From Nostoc sp. NMS2 (GTDB lineage: Bacteria; Cyanobacteriota; Cyanobacteriia; Cyanobacteriales; Nostocaceae), in NCBI RefSeq assembly GCF_017115105.1, contig NZ_JABXKH010000029.1, forward strand, positions 1 to 60,015: a stretch of 60,015 nt of DNA, given 5' to 3'. Positions 25,871-34,454 of the stretch are shown here, in pieces. The notes beneath the pieces are model-generated. The model had not been told where the DNA came from. It saw only the letters and a list, made by a program, of their open reading frames with translations, and did no database searches. A program made the position numbers and the translations under genes. Each line of letters starts with the position of its first letter. Position 1 is the first letter of the stretch.

Positions 25871-26839
25871 TAATTTGCCCCGCAGCAAGAGCCGCACTGT
25901 CCCTAGAGCAATACTGCCGATCGCAATATTTGCGCCAATGAATAGCAGTAGTGCCAATTCTTGCATCACTCCAGTCATGCCGCGTTCAACAAGGTGCAAA
26001 GATGCTAGCGACAGGGCAGCAATGCCGAGGGTGAATGCCCAGTAGGAAGCTGTAAAGGGTTGTTGAAATAACCACGGTAGCAACCGCAGTAGAATCAGCG
26101 CTTGCAACAGTCCATAACCGAAGAGAAACTGGGCAAAGGCATCAGGCTGACCACTGGTGATACTCAAATAAGCAACACAGCCAACGACAGGGGGGGCAAG
26201 TTGAATGCCCAGCGTTGGACGTAGTGGTTTAGGCAACGCTTCTAACAAGTAGAGGCGCTGCATAATCATCGACTCCAGTGCTAGCCACGAAAACAGCCCT
26301 CCTCCAAAAAACAACGGGCCCCATTCTCGATAACCGAGGGTACTAGCAACGATCGTACTGACAAAACTACCCGCGACTGTAGAGAGGTAGAGAATGGGTG
26401 TAATTATTTCTGGCTTACGTCCTCCCATCCATAGCTGACCGGAACGATACACGCCAAAGCTTAACTGACCAATTGCACCGACAACAAATAATGTGATGGC
26501 GATCGCACGAGAGTAGGGTGCGATCGCTAGCGCCACAAACATCGTAGACACAGGCACTAACCCGATAAAGCAACACAAAACAGGATGCTCAAATTCAGCT
26601 AAGGCATCTGCTCTCGCCCACAGCCATTTACCCACATAAAGCAGCAACAACACGAGCCAGATTGCAATTGTCAGCAGCATAATTGCTTCGCCAATCCAAG
26701 TAGGCAAGTGCCAAAGTTTAGCAGCTACTCGCCAGCAACTACCTAATCCTGCCAAACCCAGAATCATGCCAAAAAAGGAAGCAGGAATGATGGCACGATA
26801 ATCTTTCAATAAAGTAGGCTTTGGACGTGATTTTCTCAT
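25862..26839 (-). CDS. tehA: TehA/SLAC1-family (TDT) transporter
   Basis: 325 residues with about ten hydrophobic helices. The sequence starts RAIIPASFFGMILGLAGLG, the typical first helix of the tellurite-resistance/dicarboxylate transporter (TDT) family, and has FSWLALESMIMQRL in the middle. Members are anion or dicarboxylate channels and exporters of the inner membrane; tellurite resistance is a side-effect of over-expression in E. coli. The C-terminal codons fall within the dispersed repeat at 25843-25870. It forms a same-strand block with aldolase and 6-phosphogluconate dehydrogenase. Confidence 0.85.
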   Translation of the reverse strand: MRKSRPKPTLLKDYRAIIPASFFGMILGLAGLGSCWRVAAKLWHLPTWIGEAIMLLTIAIWLVLLLLYVGKWLWARADALAEFEHPVLCCFIGLVPVSTMFVALAIAPYSRAIAITLFVVGAIGQLSFGVYRSGQLWMGGRKPEIITPILYLSTVAGSFVSTIVASTLGYREWGPLFFGGGLFSWLALESMIMQRLYLLEALPKPLRPTLGIQLAPPVVGCVAYLSITSGQPDAFAQFLFGYGLLQALILLRLLPWLFQQPFTASYWAFTLGIAALSLASLHLVERGMTGVMQELALLLFIGANIAIGSIALGTVRLLLRGKLLS

Positions 26840-26926
26840 GATCTAGCTTTCCTGGCAGCAGTAGAGAGATGCAAGCGATGAAAAAAGTCAGGCATATTAG
26901 GGTGGGAAAGATTGCTTCAAGGTGAG

Positions 26927-26950
26927 GAGTCGGTTCGTAATAGAGACAAC
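26927..26950 (-). promoter_or_regulatory. shared upstream motif (copy at 29216-29239)
   Basis: The plus strand reads GAGTCGGTTCGTAATAGAGA; at 29216 it reads GAGTCGGTTCTGATTAGAGA. Each lies upstream of a minus-strand gene (the transporter and gnd). On the minus strand the motif is close to TCTCTAnT..GAACCGACTC. A common promoter or operator is suggested; no factor is known. Confidence 0.4.
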
Positions 26951-27019
26951 AAACCCAATTTTTAGGCTGTTTTGATCGATTTCGATTGCAAACTCATCAA
27001 AACAGTCTTGATAGACAAA

Positions 27020-27967
27020 TTAGGTCAGTGCAGGAGTGCGAATGGTCTGAGACTGTTCACTGTAAATATCCATAATTGTGTTGAGCAATCGCAGTGCATC
27101 TGGCTTGGAACGCTGGAAAGAATTGCGTCCGATAATTGAACCAAATCCATGTCCGGCATGAATGGCACGAACTTCATTGAGGAAAGCATCATCACTGTCG
27201 ATCGGCCCACCCGAAAAAATCACAATCCGCCGTCCGTTAAAAGCACATTGCACCACATGATGCACTCGTTCAGATAATGTTGCGATCGGAATTTGCTCTT
27301 GCTCATACACCTTGCGGGCTGCGTCCTGTTCGACGTGTTCGTTGGGCAGTTTCACTTTGATGATGTGAGCGCCCAATTGAGCCGCAATCTGAGCCGCATA
27401 GCCAATCACATCGATCGCTGTCTCACCCACTTTACTTAAACCCGATCCCCGCGCATAAGACCAAATCATCACGACCAATCCATGCCGCTTTGCTACCTCG
27501 GCACAGGCTCGAATCTGTTGATACATCTCAAACCGATGGGCTGAACCTGGATAGATAGTGAAACCGATCCCCACACATCCTAACCTCAGCGCATCCTCCA
27601 CGCTGCCAGTGAGTGCTTGTGTTGGGTCTGACTCAGCTAGTAACACATCGTGATCATTGGCTTTCAGAATTAGGGGAATTTCACCTGCAAATTCTCGCGC
27701 TCCCGCTTCCAAAAATCCTAACGGTGCGGCATAGGCATTGCATCCTGCTGCGATCGCTAACTCAAAATGATAGCGAGGATCATAGGCTGGTGGATTGGGC
27801 GCAAAACTGCTAGCTGGCCCATGCTCAAAGCCTTGATCCACAGGCAGCATGACGACTTTGCCAGTTCCAGCTAGTTTGCCATGATTCAGCAACCGGGCTA
27901 AATTAGTCAGCGTTCCGGGATTGTCGCTGCCATACCAACTGAGAATTTCTTTTACTCGATGAGTCAT
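27020..27967 (-). CDS. fbaB: class I fructose-bisphosphate aldolase (DhnA type)
   Basis: 315 residues. The archaeal/DhnA-type class I aldolase is recognised from MLPVDQGFEHGP near the N-terminus, the Schiff-base Lys region HIIKVKLP near 202, and the phosphate-binding IFSGGP and SIIGRNSFQR. It cleaves fructose-1,6-bisphosphate to triose phosphates without a metal. Cyanobacteria usually use a class II enzyme in the Calvin cycle. A metal-independent class I enzyme in a stress cluster would resist iron or oxidant damage, which is inference. GGAGAAACACA precedes the ATG. Confidence 0.92.
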   Translation of the reverse strand: MTHRVKEILSWYGSDNPGTLTNLARLLNHGKLAGTGKVVMLPVDQGFEHGPASSFAPNPPAYDPRYHFELAIAAGCNAYAAPLGFLEAGAREFAGEIPLILKANDHDVLLAESDPTQALTGSVEDALRLGCVGIGFTIYPGSAHRFEMYQQIRACAEVAKRHGLVVMIWSYARGSGLSKVGETAIDVIGYAAQIAAQLGAHIIKVKLPNEHVEQDAARKVYEQEQIPIATLSERVHHVVQCAFNGRRIVIFSGGPIDSDDAFLNEVRAIHAGHGFGSIIGRNSFQRSKPDALRLLNTIMDIYSEQSQTIRTPALT

Positions 27968-27989
27968 TGTGTTTCTCCTAAAATTATCA

Positions 27990-28165
27990 AACAGAATTCA
28001 GGAGTCAGTAGTCAGAATTCAGCATGAATTCTGTACGAGTGGCGGATGAATAAACGGGTTTAAGACAAGAACACCAAATTCTCAATTTGGTGGTCTTCAA
28101 TCAGTGGGAGTCTGAATCCCATTGATTGCATTCTGACTCCTGAATTCTGACTTCTGAATTCTTCA
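27990..28165. repeat. palindromic intergenic repeat (GAATTCAGGAGTCAG family)
   Basis: The left side, AGAATTCAGGAGTCAG...AGTCAGAATTCAGC, pairs with the right side, CATTCTGACTCCTGAATTCTG. The middle holds a second hairpin, CACCAAATTCTCAATTTGGTG. It separates the aldolase and gnd genes. It may act as a terminator or processing signal, but the form is that of a dispersed repeat. Confidence 0.6.
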
Positions 28166-28172
28166 ACTTTGC

Positions 28173-29183
28173 TTATTGTTCTACGTGTCCGCCAAACTGG
28201 AAACGCATCGCAGACAACAGCTTATCCGCAAAATCATTTTCGCCGCATGAGCTAAACCGTTGATACAGGGCTGCGCTGAGTACAGGGACAGGAGTACCTT
28301 CGTCAATGGCGGCTGCGATCGTCCAGCGTCCTTCGCCTGAATCAGACACGCGCCCCCCAAAGCCTGATAGGTCTGGTTGTTCCAGGAGGGCTATCGCAGT
28401 TAGATCCAATAGCCAGGAGGCAATTACACTGCCCCGTCGCCAAACTTCGGCAATATCAGGCAGATTCAAGTCATACTGATAGTGTTCAGGATTGCGGAGG
28501 GGGGTCGTTTCGGCATTAGCCACACGGTTCTGCTTACCCACATTGGCGTGATGCAAGATATTCAATCCTTCTGCGTAGGCTGCCATCAAGCCATATTCGA
28601 TGCCATTATGCACCATCTTGACAAAATGCCCCGCCCCATTCGATCTGCAGTGCAGATAGCCTTCTTCAGCCGTACCACCCACCTTTTCCCGTCCAACAGT
28701 ACGCGGAATATCACCCCGTCCGGGAGCTAATGATTTAAAAATGGGATCGAGATACTGAACCACCGTCTGAGATCCACCAATCATCATGCAATAACCACGC
28801 TCCAAACCCCACACTCCGCCACTGGTTCCCACATCTAGGTAGTGAATGCCCTTTTGCATCAGATCATTTGCCCGTAGAATATCGTCAATGTAGTAAGAGT
28901 TGCCACCATCAATTAACATGTCGCCGGAATCAAGTTTTACAGCCAGTTCCTTCACTATCTGCTCGGTTGGTTCTCCGGCTGGCACCATCAACCAAATCGC
29001 ACGAGGTTTATCGAGTTTCTGGACAAAATCATCCAAGCTGTAAGTGCCGATCGCCCCTTCTGATGTAAGCAGTTTCACTTTGTCAGGTGTGCGATTGAAC
29101 ACCACACATTCATGGTTGTTTTGCAGCAGTCGCCGAACAATGTTCGCACCCATACGTCCCAGACCAATCACTCCCATCTGCAT
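28173..29183 (-). CDS. gnd: 6-phosphogluconate dehydrogenase, short NAD type
   Basis: 336 residues, the length of the short YqeC/GndA type rather than the 470-residue form. N-terminal Rossmann motif [13 protein letters not shown] with FNRTPDK after the second strand, where lack of a basic NADP-binding cluster suggests NAD preference. Substrate motifs [20 protein letters not shown] and [12 protein letters not shown] are intact. It decarboxylates 6-phosphogluconate to ribulose-5-phosphate. With NAD specificity the electrons would feed respiration, for example the type II NADH dehydrogenase next door. The ATG at 29183 or 29177 may be the start. Confidence 0.92.
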   Translation of the reverse strand: MQMGVIGLGRMGANIVRRLLQNNHECVVFNRTPDKVKLLTSEGAIGTYSLDDFVQKLDKPRAIWLMVPAGEPTEQIVKELAVKLDSGDMLIDGGNSYYIDDILRANDLMQKGIHYLDVGTSGGVWGLERGYCMMIGGSQTVVQYLDPIFKSLAPGRGDIPRTVGREKVGGTAEEGYLHCRSNGAGHFVKMVHNGIEYGLMAAYAEGLNILHHANVGKQNRVANAETTPLRNPEHYQYDLNLPDIAEVWRRGSVIASWLLDLTAIALLEQPDLSGFGGRVSDSGEGRWTIAAAIDEGTPVPVLSAALYQRFSSCGENDFADKLLSAMRFQFGGHVEQ

Positions 29184-29215
29184 AATTTTTGTCCAATGTA
29201 ATTCTCGTTTGCATA

Positions 29216-29239
29216 GAGTCGGTTCTGATTAGAGATAAG
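29216..29239 (-). promoter_or_regulatory. shared upstream motif of gnd
   Basis: GAGTCGGTTCTGATTAGAGA on the plus strand, the partner of the motif at 26927-26950. It ends about 33 bases before the gnd start codon, a usual promoter distance. Confidence 0.4.
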
Positions 29240-29372
29240 ATTCTGGTTCATTAACAGAACAGCAATATTTCATCCCTCCTGCTCAAGTACATCACCTGTG
29301 CAAAAGGGAAGCGATGGGCTTAAGCCTCGCCAGAGGCGATCGCAACTCCGTTCGATGTATTGTTTTATCGAT

Positions 29373-29804
29373 TTATTTCTCAAATGTATATAATTGTGAG
29401 TGACCCATTCTAGTTGGGGCTGAGATGACAAATCGACTCACCCCTTGCTCCCACTTTGCGGTTGCATCAACAGTGTAAGGACTAGCGGTGCCAAACTGGT
29501 TAAGGCTGCTGGGTGGAGGAGTGAAAACCAGATGAAACTTACTTCCGCGATGGGAACCGCTAATTTGAGCAAAGTTCTCACCATCAATAGACTTCAAACT
29601 TCCGTACAGTTTGCCGGCAGGATCAATAAATACGAGTATCTGCCCTTGAGAACCGATAGTACGGAAGGTTCCTGTCCAACTGCCCCGGTAGGGAAGTACA
29701 TAGTCTTGAGAGGGATTTGCTTGAGCTTGGCTGACTATAAGCGCGAAGAGAGGCTGCGAGCGTAGCAGTCCAATTATGCCAGTCGTTAAAATTCCACCAA
29801 TCAA
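29373..29804 (-). CDS. exported hypothetical protein
   Basis: 143 residues from a TTG at 29804; no better start is visible before an upstream in-frame stop. An N-terminal hydrophobic stretch ending SQAQANPS looks like a signal peptide. The mature part is beta-rich (YRGSWTGTFRTIGSQGQILV, GSHRGSKFHLVF) and ends in GHSQLYTFEK. I do not recognise a family. The AGAGAGGCTGCGAGCG stretch inside the signal peptide region resembles local repeats. Confidence 0.6.
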   Translation of the reverse strand: MIGGILTTGIIGLLRSQPLFALIVSQAQANPSQDYVLPYRGSWTGTFRTIGSQGQILVFIDPAGKLYGSLKSIDGENFAQISGSHRGSKFHLVFTPPPSSLNQFGTASPYTVDATAKWEQGVSRFVISAPTRMGHSQLYTFEK

Positions 29805-30022
29805 TCGTTTTGTTGTTCCTATCTTTATCAGTGGTTCTCTTTAAATAGATGATTGATCAACTATCAATCTGTCAGATTCCCCGTAAGGATATGGTTCTGA
29901 GGTGATGGTGAGAATCTCTTCAAAGTTTTCGCTTGGCGGCGGTGAGGGGGTTGTTCACTCTAATCCAGTGGCATACACAGCTGGATGAGCGATCACTCTC
30001 GTTGTTCAACCGAAGAGAGAGG

Positions 30023-31312
30023 CTATTTTGCGGTGGTTTCTGGCTTTATCTTGGGTCTGTGATAGCGATGGAAAGTTTCTTCCTTCAGCCATTCTGTGGT
30101 TGCCTTAAAGTCATGAAGCGGGGTGGGCAGCATTTCCAAATACGCTGCACTGCGAATTAGATCGCCAGGTTTGCCAGTGATCTGCACTTTGTCAAACAAG
30201 TTTGCTACCCCATTTCCTAAACCCAATTTCATTAGCGTACCCCGAGGACTCACATGGGCTGGGCTAGGGGATGCTCCTTTAGCAAGGGCAATCAAATTGT
30301 GGGCAATGCTCGCACCTTGCTGATATGCCACCTGGGCTAGAGCCGGTAAGGGTTGTGGCTGCACGTCCGCGCAATCGCCTGCGGCAAACACTTCTGGAAA
30401 ATCCAGCAGTTGCAGAGTTGAGGTGACAAGCGGTAGCCCATGCTTATCTAGGTGATCTGCGGGAATTTGGGACTTGAGATTTTGGATCAGTGGGTTCACG
30501 GCAGTCCCGGCTGTCCAGATGGTGGTTTGAGTCAACAGCGTTTTTATCTCAGTGCTGTTGGCAGGTTGATACTCCAGGTGGTCTTGAGCAACCGCTTTCA
30601 CCCCTACGCCTAATATCAACTCAACAGGTACTGTTCGAGTTCTGAAAGCATGAAGAGCCTCTTCCTGCAAACCCGTGTTGACATCGCCTGCGAGAATCGT
30701 CTTGCCATGATTGATTAAGACAATGCGAATCTGACGAATATCGCCGCCGAGTTGGGCGTACCAGTCGGATAACAAATCTGCCAGGGTTGCTGCCATTTCT
30801 ACCCCTGTCGGGCCTGCCCCAACGACAGCAAACGTGAGGAGCGATCGCCGTTGTGTTTCGTCATCTGTTTGGCTAGCACGTTGCAAACATTCTCGTAACT
30901 GGCGTTCCAGAGCGATCGCATTCTCTTGTGTCCGAAATGCGAATGCGTTTTTTTGTGCGCCCTCTGTTCCTAAATAACCCTGAATACTGCCAACAGCTAA
31001 GACCAGATGACCATAGATATAATCTGAGCCAGAAGCTAACTTAAGACGTTTTTCTTGCAGGTTGATCGCTACTACTTTGTCCTGTACAAAGTTAATATCA
31101 CTGCCTTGCAGCAACTCTTTATAAGTCGGACAAACGACATCTTCTGACAATTCACTTGTCAATAGTTCATACAACATTGGCTTGAAGACAAACCGTTCTT
31201 GTGGATCAATCAAAATGATCGACCGTAGGTCTTGCTGATGACGCAGATGCAACGCTGTAAAAAGACCTACGAAGCCTGCTCCGACAATCACTGTAGGGCG
31301 AGAAGAATTCAT
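30023..31312 (-). CDS. ndh: type II NADH dehydrogenase-like flavoprotein
   Basis: 429 residues from the ATG at 31312 (MNSSRP). FAD motif VIVGAGFVGLFTALHL at residue 8, NADH motif FAVVGAGPTGVEMAATLADL near 165, and AAGDCADV near 300 before the C-terminal membrane-associating part. Family members oxidise NADH with quinone and do not pump protons. With the alternative oxidase at 38224 this makes a possible non-pumping NADH-to-oxygen path. It is preceded by about 190 bases without a gene. Acts at the inner face of the membrane. Confidence 0.9.
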   Translation of the reverse strand: MNSSRPTVIVGAGFVGLFTALHLRHQQDLRSIILIDPQERFVFKPMLYELLTSELSEDVVCPTYKELLQGSDINFVQDKVVAINLQEKRLKLASGSDYIYGHLVLAVGSIQGYLGTEGAQKNAFAFRTQENAIALERQLRECLQRASQTDDETQRRSLLTFAVVGAGPTGVEMAATLADLLSDWYAQLGGDIRQIRIVLINHGKTILAGDVNTGLQEEALHAFRTRTVPVELILGVGVKAVAQDHLEYQPANSTEIKTLLTQTTIWTAGTAVNPLIQNLKSQIPADHLDKHGLPLVTSTLQLLDFPEVFAAGDCADVQPQPLPALAQVAYQQGASIAHNLIALAKGASPSPAHVSPRGTLMKLGLGNGVANLFDKVQITGKPGDLIRSAAYLEMLPTPLHDFKATTEWLKEETFHRYHRPKIKPETTAK

Positions 31313-31500
31313 TTTAGTAAGTGGTGGATAAACAGCAGTAAGCAATCATGCACGAGTAGCATTGGAAGCAAAATGTACGCTAACGACTGATTTCTGTGAT
31401 AAACATAAAGCTCTGGAACAATCAGAGTTTTAGAGATGGCATAATTAAGAGATTAGGTCAGAAATAAAATATGACATTACAAGGTGTGGCTGCTGTTAAT

Positions 31501-32040
31501 TTAAACAACAACTTCTTGAGCAACTTTAGGATTTACCCTAGTTAGAATCTGTTGCGCTCGATCAATTTCCTCATCTGTGCCTGAGACAATTACCATGAAC
31601 TTACCAGCTTTGATTTCTGTCTCGTACTTCAGGGCTTGCTCTTTGGGAATTCCCAATCCTACAAAGGCACCTACCAGCCCCCCTGCCACAGCAGCTCCTA
31701 CACCCCCTACAACCATACCTTCGAGCCAACCTGCCAGCACTCCGGCAACGTGTCCAGCTACAATCACAGGGCCGACTCCTGGAATAAACAGCAAACCAAC
31801 CCCTGTGAGAATGCCAAATAGTCCACCAAAAAAGCTGCCCCAATAACCTGCTTCTCCGGCTCTAGCTTTAGCCGTATCTTTCCAGGTGAGAAAGCCACGG
31901 ATATGTTCAGTGGTTTGATAGTCTTTACCGATGATCGAAATCTTTTGCATATCGAAGCCCGCTTTTTGCAGTTCTAATACGGCGGTTTCTGCTTCAACAT
32001 GGGATGGAAAAACTTTCACAGTTTCGTGTTTGTATAACAT
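31501..32040 (-). CDS. general stress protein (YflT/GSP17M-like) with glycine-rich helices
   Basis: 179 residues. The N-terminal domain HVEAETAVLELQKAGFDMQK is of the heat-induced YflT/general stress protein type, followed by a glycine-zipper membrane hairpin (about 70-135, GLFGILTGVGLLFIPGVGPV and GGVGAAVAGGLVGAFVGLG). The C-terminal part repeats an alpha/beta element with KFMVIVSGTDEEI. Probably a membrane-inserted stress protein. AAGGAGTCAAATCT precedes the ATG. It follows the small LuxR gene on the same strand. Confidence 0.85.
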   Translation of the reverse strand: MLYKHETVKVFPSHVEAETAVLELQKAGFDMQKISIIGKDYQTTEHIRGFLTWKDTAKARAGEAGYWGSFFGGLFGILTGVGLLFIPGVGPVIVAGHVAGVLAGWLEGMVVGGVGAAVAGGLVGAFVGLGIPKEQALKYETEIKAGKFMVIVSGTDEEIDRAQQILTRVNPKVAQEVVV

Positions 32041-32082
32041 AGATTTGACTCCTTATGAGTGAGAATTAAACAGCATTATCTT

Positions 32083-32547
32083 TTAAGTGGACAAGACCTG
32101 ATCGCACGCAGCGCTCGGATTGCTACCTGAGTGCGTTGGCGTAGCTTCTCGTAGAGAAGCCTTGTTTTCGGCATCGCTCGCACAGAATTTCTTCAAAATA
32201 TTGCGAACATGGGTTTTAGCCGTACCTGTACTGATGTACAAATTTTGGGCAATTCCATCATTGCTGTATCGGTCAACAATCAGTTGCAATATCTCCAACT
32301 CTCGCTCAGTCAACGTTTCAATAGTAAGGATTTGGCTGTATTCCGGTTCTATGGCTCGAATTGCAATTGTTTCAGCATGGTTGCTGCCATCAGCTTTAAC
32401 AGGATTTGCGTGTTGAAGCAATCTAGCGACCTCTTGGGCGACAGCAGTGAGTGCATGATTAATAGAAGAATTTCCAAAAAAGTTACTCTGAGTTGGAACT
32501 TTGGAATACTCAAAATCATCTCCAACTAGTAATGGCATACTTGTCAT
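32083..32547 (-). CDS. LuxR-type DNA-binding protein without receiver, tail altered
   Basis: 154 residues. A helix-turn-helix of the NarL/LuxR type starts at LTERELEILQLIVDRYSN and continues GTAKTHVRNILKKF. The N-terminal 75 residues are not a receiver domain and are not recognised. After CASDAENK the expected last helix is replaced by SLREATP, encoded by the palindromic repeat at 32134-32163, so the C-terminus has been rewritten. It may still bind DNA. It could compete with the three full regulators for related sites, which is inference. Confidence 0.75.
   Translation of the reverse strand: MTSMPLLVGDDFEYSKVPTQSNFFGNSSINHALTAVAQEVARLLQHANPVKADGSNHAETIAIRAIEPEYSQILTIETLTERELEILQLIVDRYSNDGIAQNLYISTGTAKTHVRNILKKFCASDAENKASLREATPTHSGSNPSAACDQVLST
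32134..32163. repeat. palindromic repeat inside the LuxR gene
   Basis: GCTTCTCGTAGAGAAGC at 32144-32160 is an almost perfect palindrome and belongs to the short repeat family seen at 21241 and 12918. It changes the C-terminus of the LuxR protein. Confidence 0.65.
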
Positions 32548-32627
32548 AAAATTATCCTCAACGGAATATTGATTGAGATTACTGACTCAATTCGTAGATG
32601 ATCTAAGCTGTTTGAAATACTGAGAAA

Positions 32628-32831
32628 TTATTCTGTTACCAGAAGACCATAAATAAGAATCAATAACACAATTGATCTGACGATGACGTAAAGCCGATCA
32701 TGCTGTTGCCAAAACGCGAACATTGATGCGAGCAATGTACACTTTTTTAGATATATCAGACAGGAATTGGAAAATATCAGGTCACGGTCAAGGCTCACTG
32801 ATACTGTATGTTCAGCATCAGCGTTGAGCAT
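32628..32831 (-). CDS. small putative membrane protein
   Basis: 67 residues, starting MLNADAEHTV. A single hydrophobic C-terminal helix (LYVIVRSIVLLILIYGLL) is visible. AGAGGG lies five bases before the ATG. The start is about 100 bases below conserved promoter region B, the same spacing seen for the dsbA-like genes. That supports a real gene, but no family is recognised. Alternatively the promoter reads through to the LuxR gene at 32547. Confidence 0.4.
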   Translation of the reverse strand: MLNADAEHTVSVSLDRDLIFSNSCLIYLKKCTLLASMFAFWQQHDRLYVIVRSIVLLILIYGLLVTE

Positions 32832-32904
32832 ACAACCCTCTTCTTACTCTCTTTGTGTCAAGTAAGCTGAAGTATTGTAACTAAATTGCTCTTAATATTT
32901 GCCT

Positions 32905-32985
32905 GAATTAAATATATGCAATTAACTCTAACTTGTCGTCCACTCAAAGTTGAAACTTTTGTACAATACAATGATTGATGAATCA
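32905..32985 (-). promoter_or_regulatory. conserved promoter region B (TGGACGACAAG core, minus strand)
   Basis: Read on the minus strand, TGGACGACAAG (32942-32932) is followed after 20 bases by TATATT. The flanks GATTCATCAATCATTGTATT and GTTAATTGCATATATTTAAT match region A at 13087-13168 closely. It faces the small ORF at 32831 and the LuxR gene beyond. Confidence 0.65.
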
Positions 32986-32992
32986 GTCCATA

Positions 32993-33095
32993 TACAGCGC
33001 TTCCGGCTATTATGCAATACAGTTTTTTTCCTTGCCCTCTCCTATCAAAGCTTTCAGATTTGGGAATGTACCTCATAGCTGCCGTAAGTGCTGTA
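32993..33095. mobile_element. MITE, TACAGCrCTT family, copy 1
   Basis: 103 bp with imperfect inverted ends: TACAGCGCTTCCGGCTATTA on the left, and TACAGCACTTACGGCAGCTA reading inwards from the right. Related to 38987-39094 and to the half copy at 33212-33263. No coding content. Confidence 0.7.
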
Positions 33096-33211
33096 TCAAT
33101 GTAAGGTTAGCTCCAACTAAGGTTGGAATCTAAATTCATACTAAAGTTCAATACCTTAGCCAACTTACAAGGGTTCAATGCCTGTGGAAAGGGGATGGGT
33201 ACGTCCGTGCG

Positions 33212-33263
33212 TACAGCACTTCCGACAGCTATAAAGTACATCCTCAAATCTGAAAGCTTTGAT
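33212..33263. mobile_element. MITE, TACAGCrCTT family, half copy
   Basis: TACAGCACTTCCGACAGCTA and AAATCTGAAAGCTTTGATA match the right half of copy 1 in reverse orientation. The match breaks off five bases before the IS element at 33269. The other half is not found on the far side of the IS, so the region has been deleted or rearranged. Confidence 0.65.
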
Positions 33264-33286
33264 AAAAGCTAGTGTGGTAAAACTTA

Positions 33287-33888
33287 CTAGAGAAGACGAC
33301 TCTCTAAATTAGCCAAGTAACCCTTGGGGTCTCTACGAAATCGATATTGTTCAATTCTGGCTTTATGGTATTTTTTCAGTTGAGAGCGTAATTCGAGCCA
33401 AGTATGAATATCAACTTGTGCTAAATCAGATGCGGTAAAAGAATGAAGCTTAGTAGCAATTGCACAGGCCAGTTTGACAGAACCACGAATAACGAGAGAT
33501 GAGGGGGCAACCTTACGACCTGTACAACGACGTTGATGATGACGTAGCATACCAAAAGCATGTTCTAAGTCATTATTAGTTCTGGGAAAATCTTCAATTT
33601 CATAACAATGAAAAAGTCCAGACCAGTAGTTATGAGTGGTTTTTATAAAGTTATCGATTGCGGTACTAAGTGTACCAGCCTTCTGCAATTGAGAGGACAT
33701 TTCTGTTAATAGTTCCTGATAACTTTGTTTGACTCCAGCAGCATCAAGACCTATTTTATTATTGAGAATATTACTAGCTTTATCAACCCACTGATCTGCA
33801 ACTATAACAGGTGAAAATAAAGATGCAGTCGCAGATAATCCCTTGGCTATCAGGTGTTTTAGGTTGACTAAAGGTGGTGGTAAAGCAC
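33287..33888 (-). pseudogene. transposase C-terminal part
   Basis: An open frame from about 33888 reads PPLVNLKHLIAKGLSATASL, then VADQWVDKASNILNNK, and runs on through MSSQLQKAGTL and NNDLEHAFGMLRHHQRR to the stop. It is the second part of the gene whose start is at 34300. The frame differs from that of the N-terminal part at the junction near 33890. Confidence 0.8.
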
Positions 33889-33895
33889 TTTTTTT

Positions 33896-34300
33896 TCACA
33901 AAGAAAGTAACTCGTCATATCTGTCAATTAGGTGCGTGACTGTTCGTTGACTTATACATATACCCTTTAATTCAAGATGAGTGTGTATTTGGGGAACACT
34001 TCTATGTTCCTGGTAGCGCAATGCTCCTATATAAGCAATCACATCCAAACCAAATTCGTTTTGTGGTAGAGCTAAGGAACCTTCTTGCTCTGGTCGATAT
34101 GCTTTTTTGTACCGCAGACATGACTGATTTTGACATCGACGAATTTTTAGCTGTAGTTCTACTACCCCGTTTAAAGTTCTTATATGTCGAGGATTATTGT
34201 ATTCATTCCACATTGCTTGACCACACGAAGGGCATTTTTTTTGAACACAATCGAGTACTTCAAACGATGTTGCCTCTGGTTTTAAACTTTTTCTTGCCAA
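33896..34300 (-). pseudogene. transposase N-terminal part
   Basis: 134 residues, starting ARKSLKPEATSFEVLDCVQK, with a CPSCG...CQNQSC zinc-binding pair and a helix-turn-helix-like SQRTVTHLIDRYDELLSL. It stops at the deletion point at 33896. The expected central DDE catalytic part is gone, so the element cannot move on its own. Confidence 0.8.
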
Positions 34301-34454
34301 GTTTTTGCACCATTATTTCGCTACAAGGTCAAGATTACAGGATTTCCGCTCTTCTCTAGTAAGTTTTGCCACACTAGACTTTTCACAACTTTCAGTTTTA
34401 CTTTACTGAAATGTTTTAAATTAATCAAATTGATTGAAATAATATATTTAATCG

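Larger units (their letters stand above)
33269..34377 (-). mobile_element. IS element with intact ends and deleted transposase
   Basis: 1109 bp with 28-bp terminal inverted repeats differing at one base (CTAGTGTGGTAAAACTTACT at 33269; its counterpart CTAGTGTGGCAAAACTTACT read inward from 34377). Inside, on the minus strand, are the two ends of one transposase gene with the centre missing. I do not assign the family with certainty. No target duplication was identified. Confidence 0.85.
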
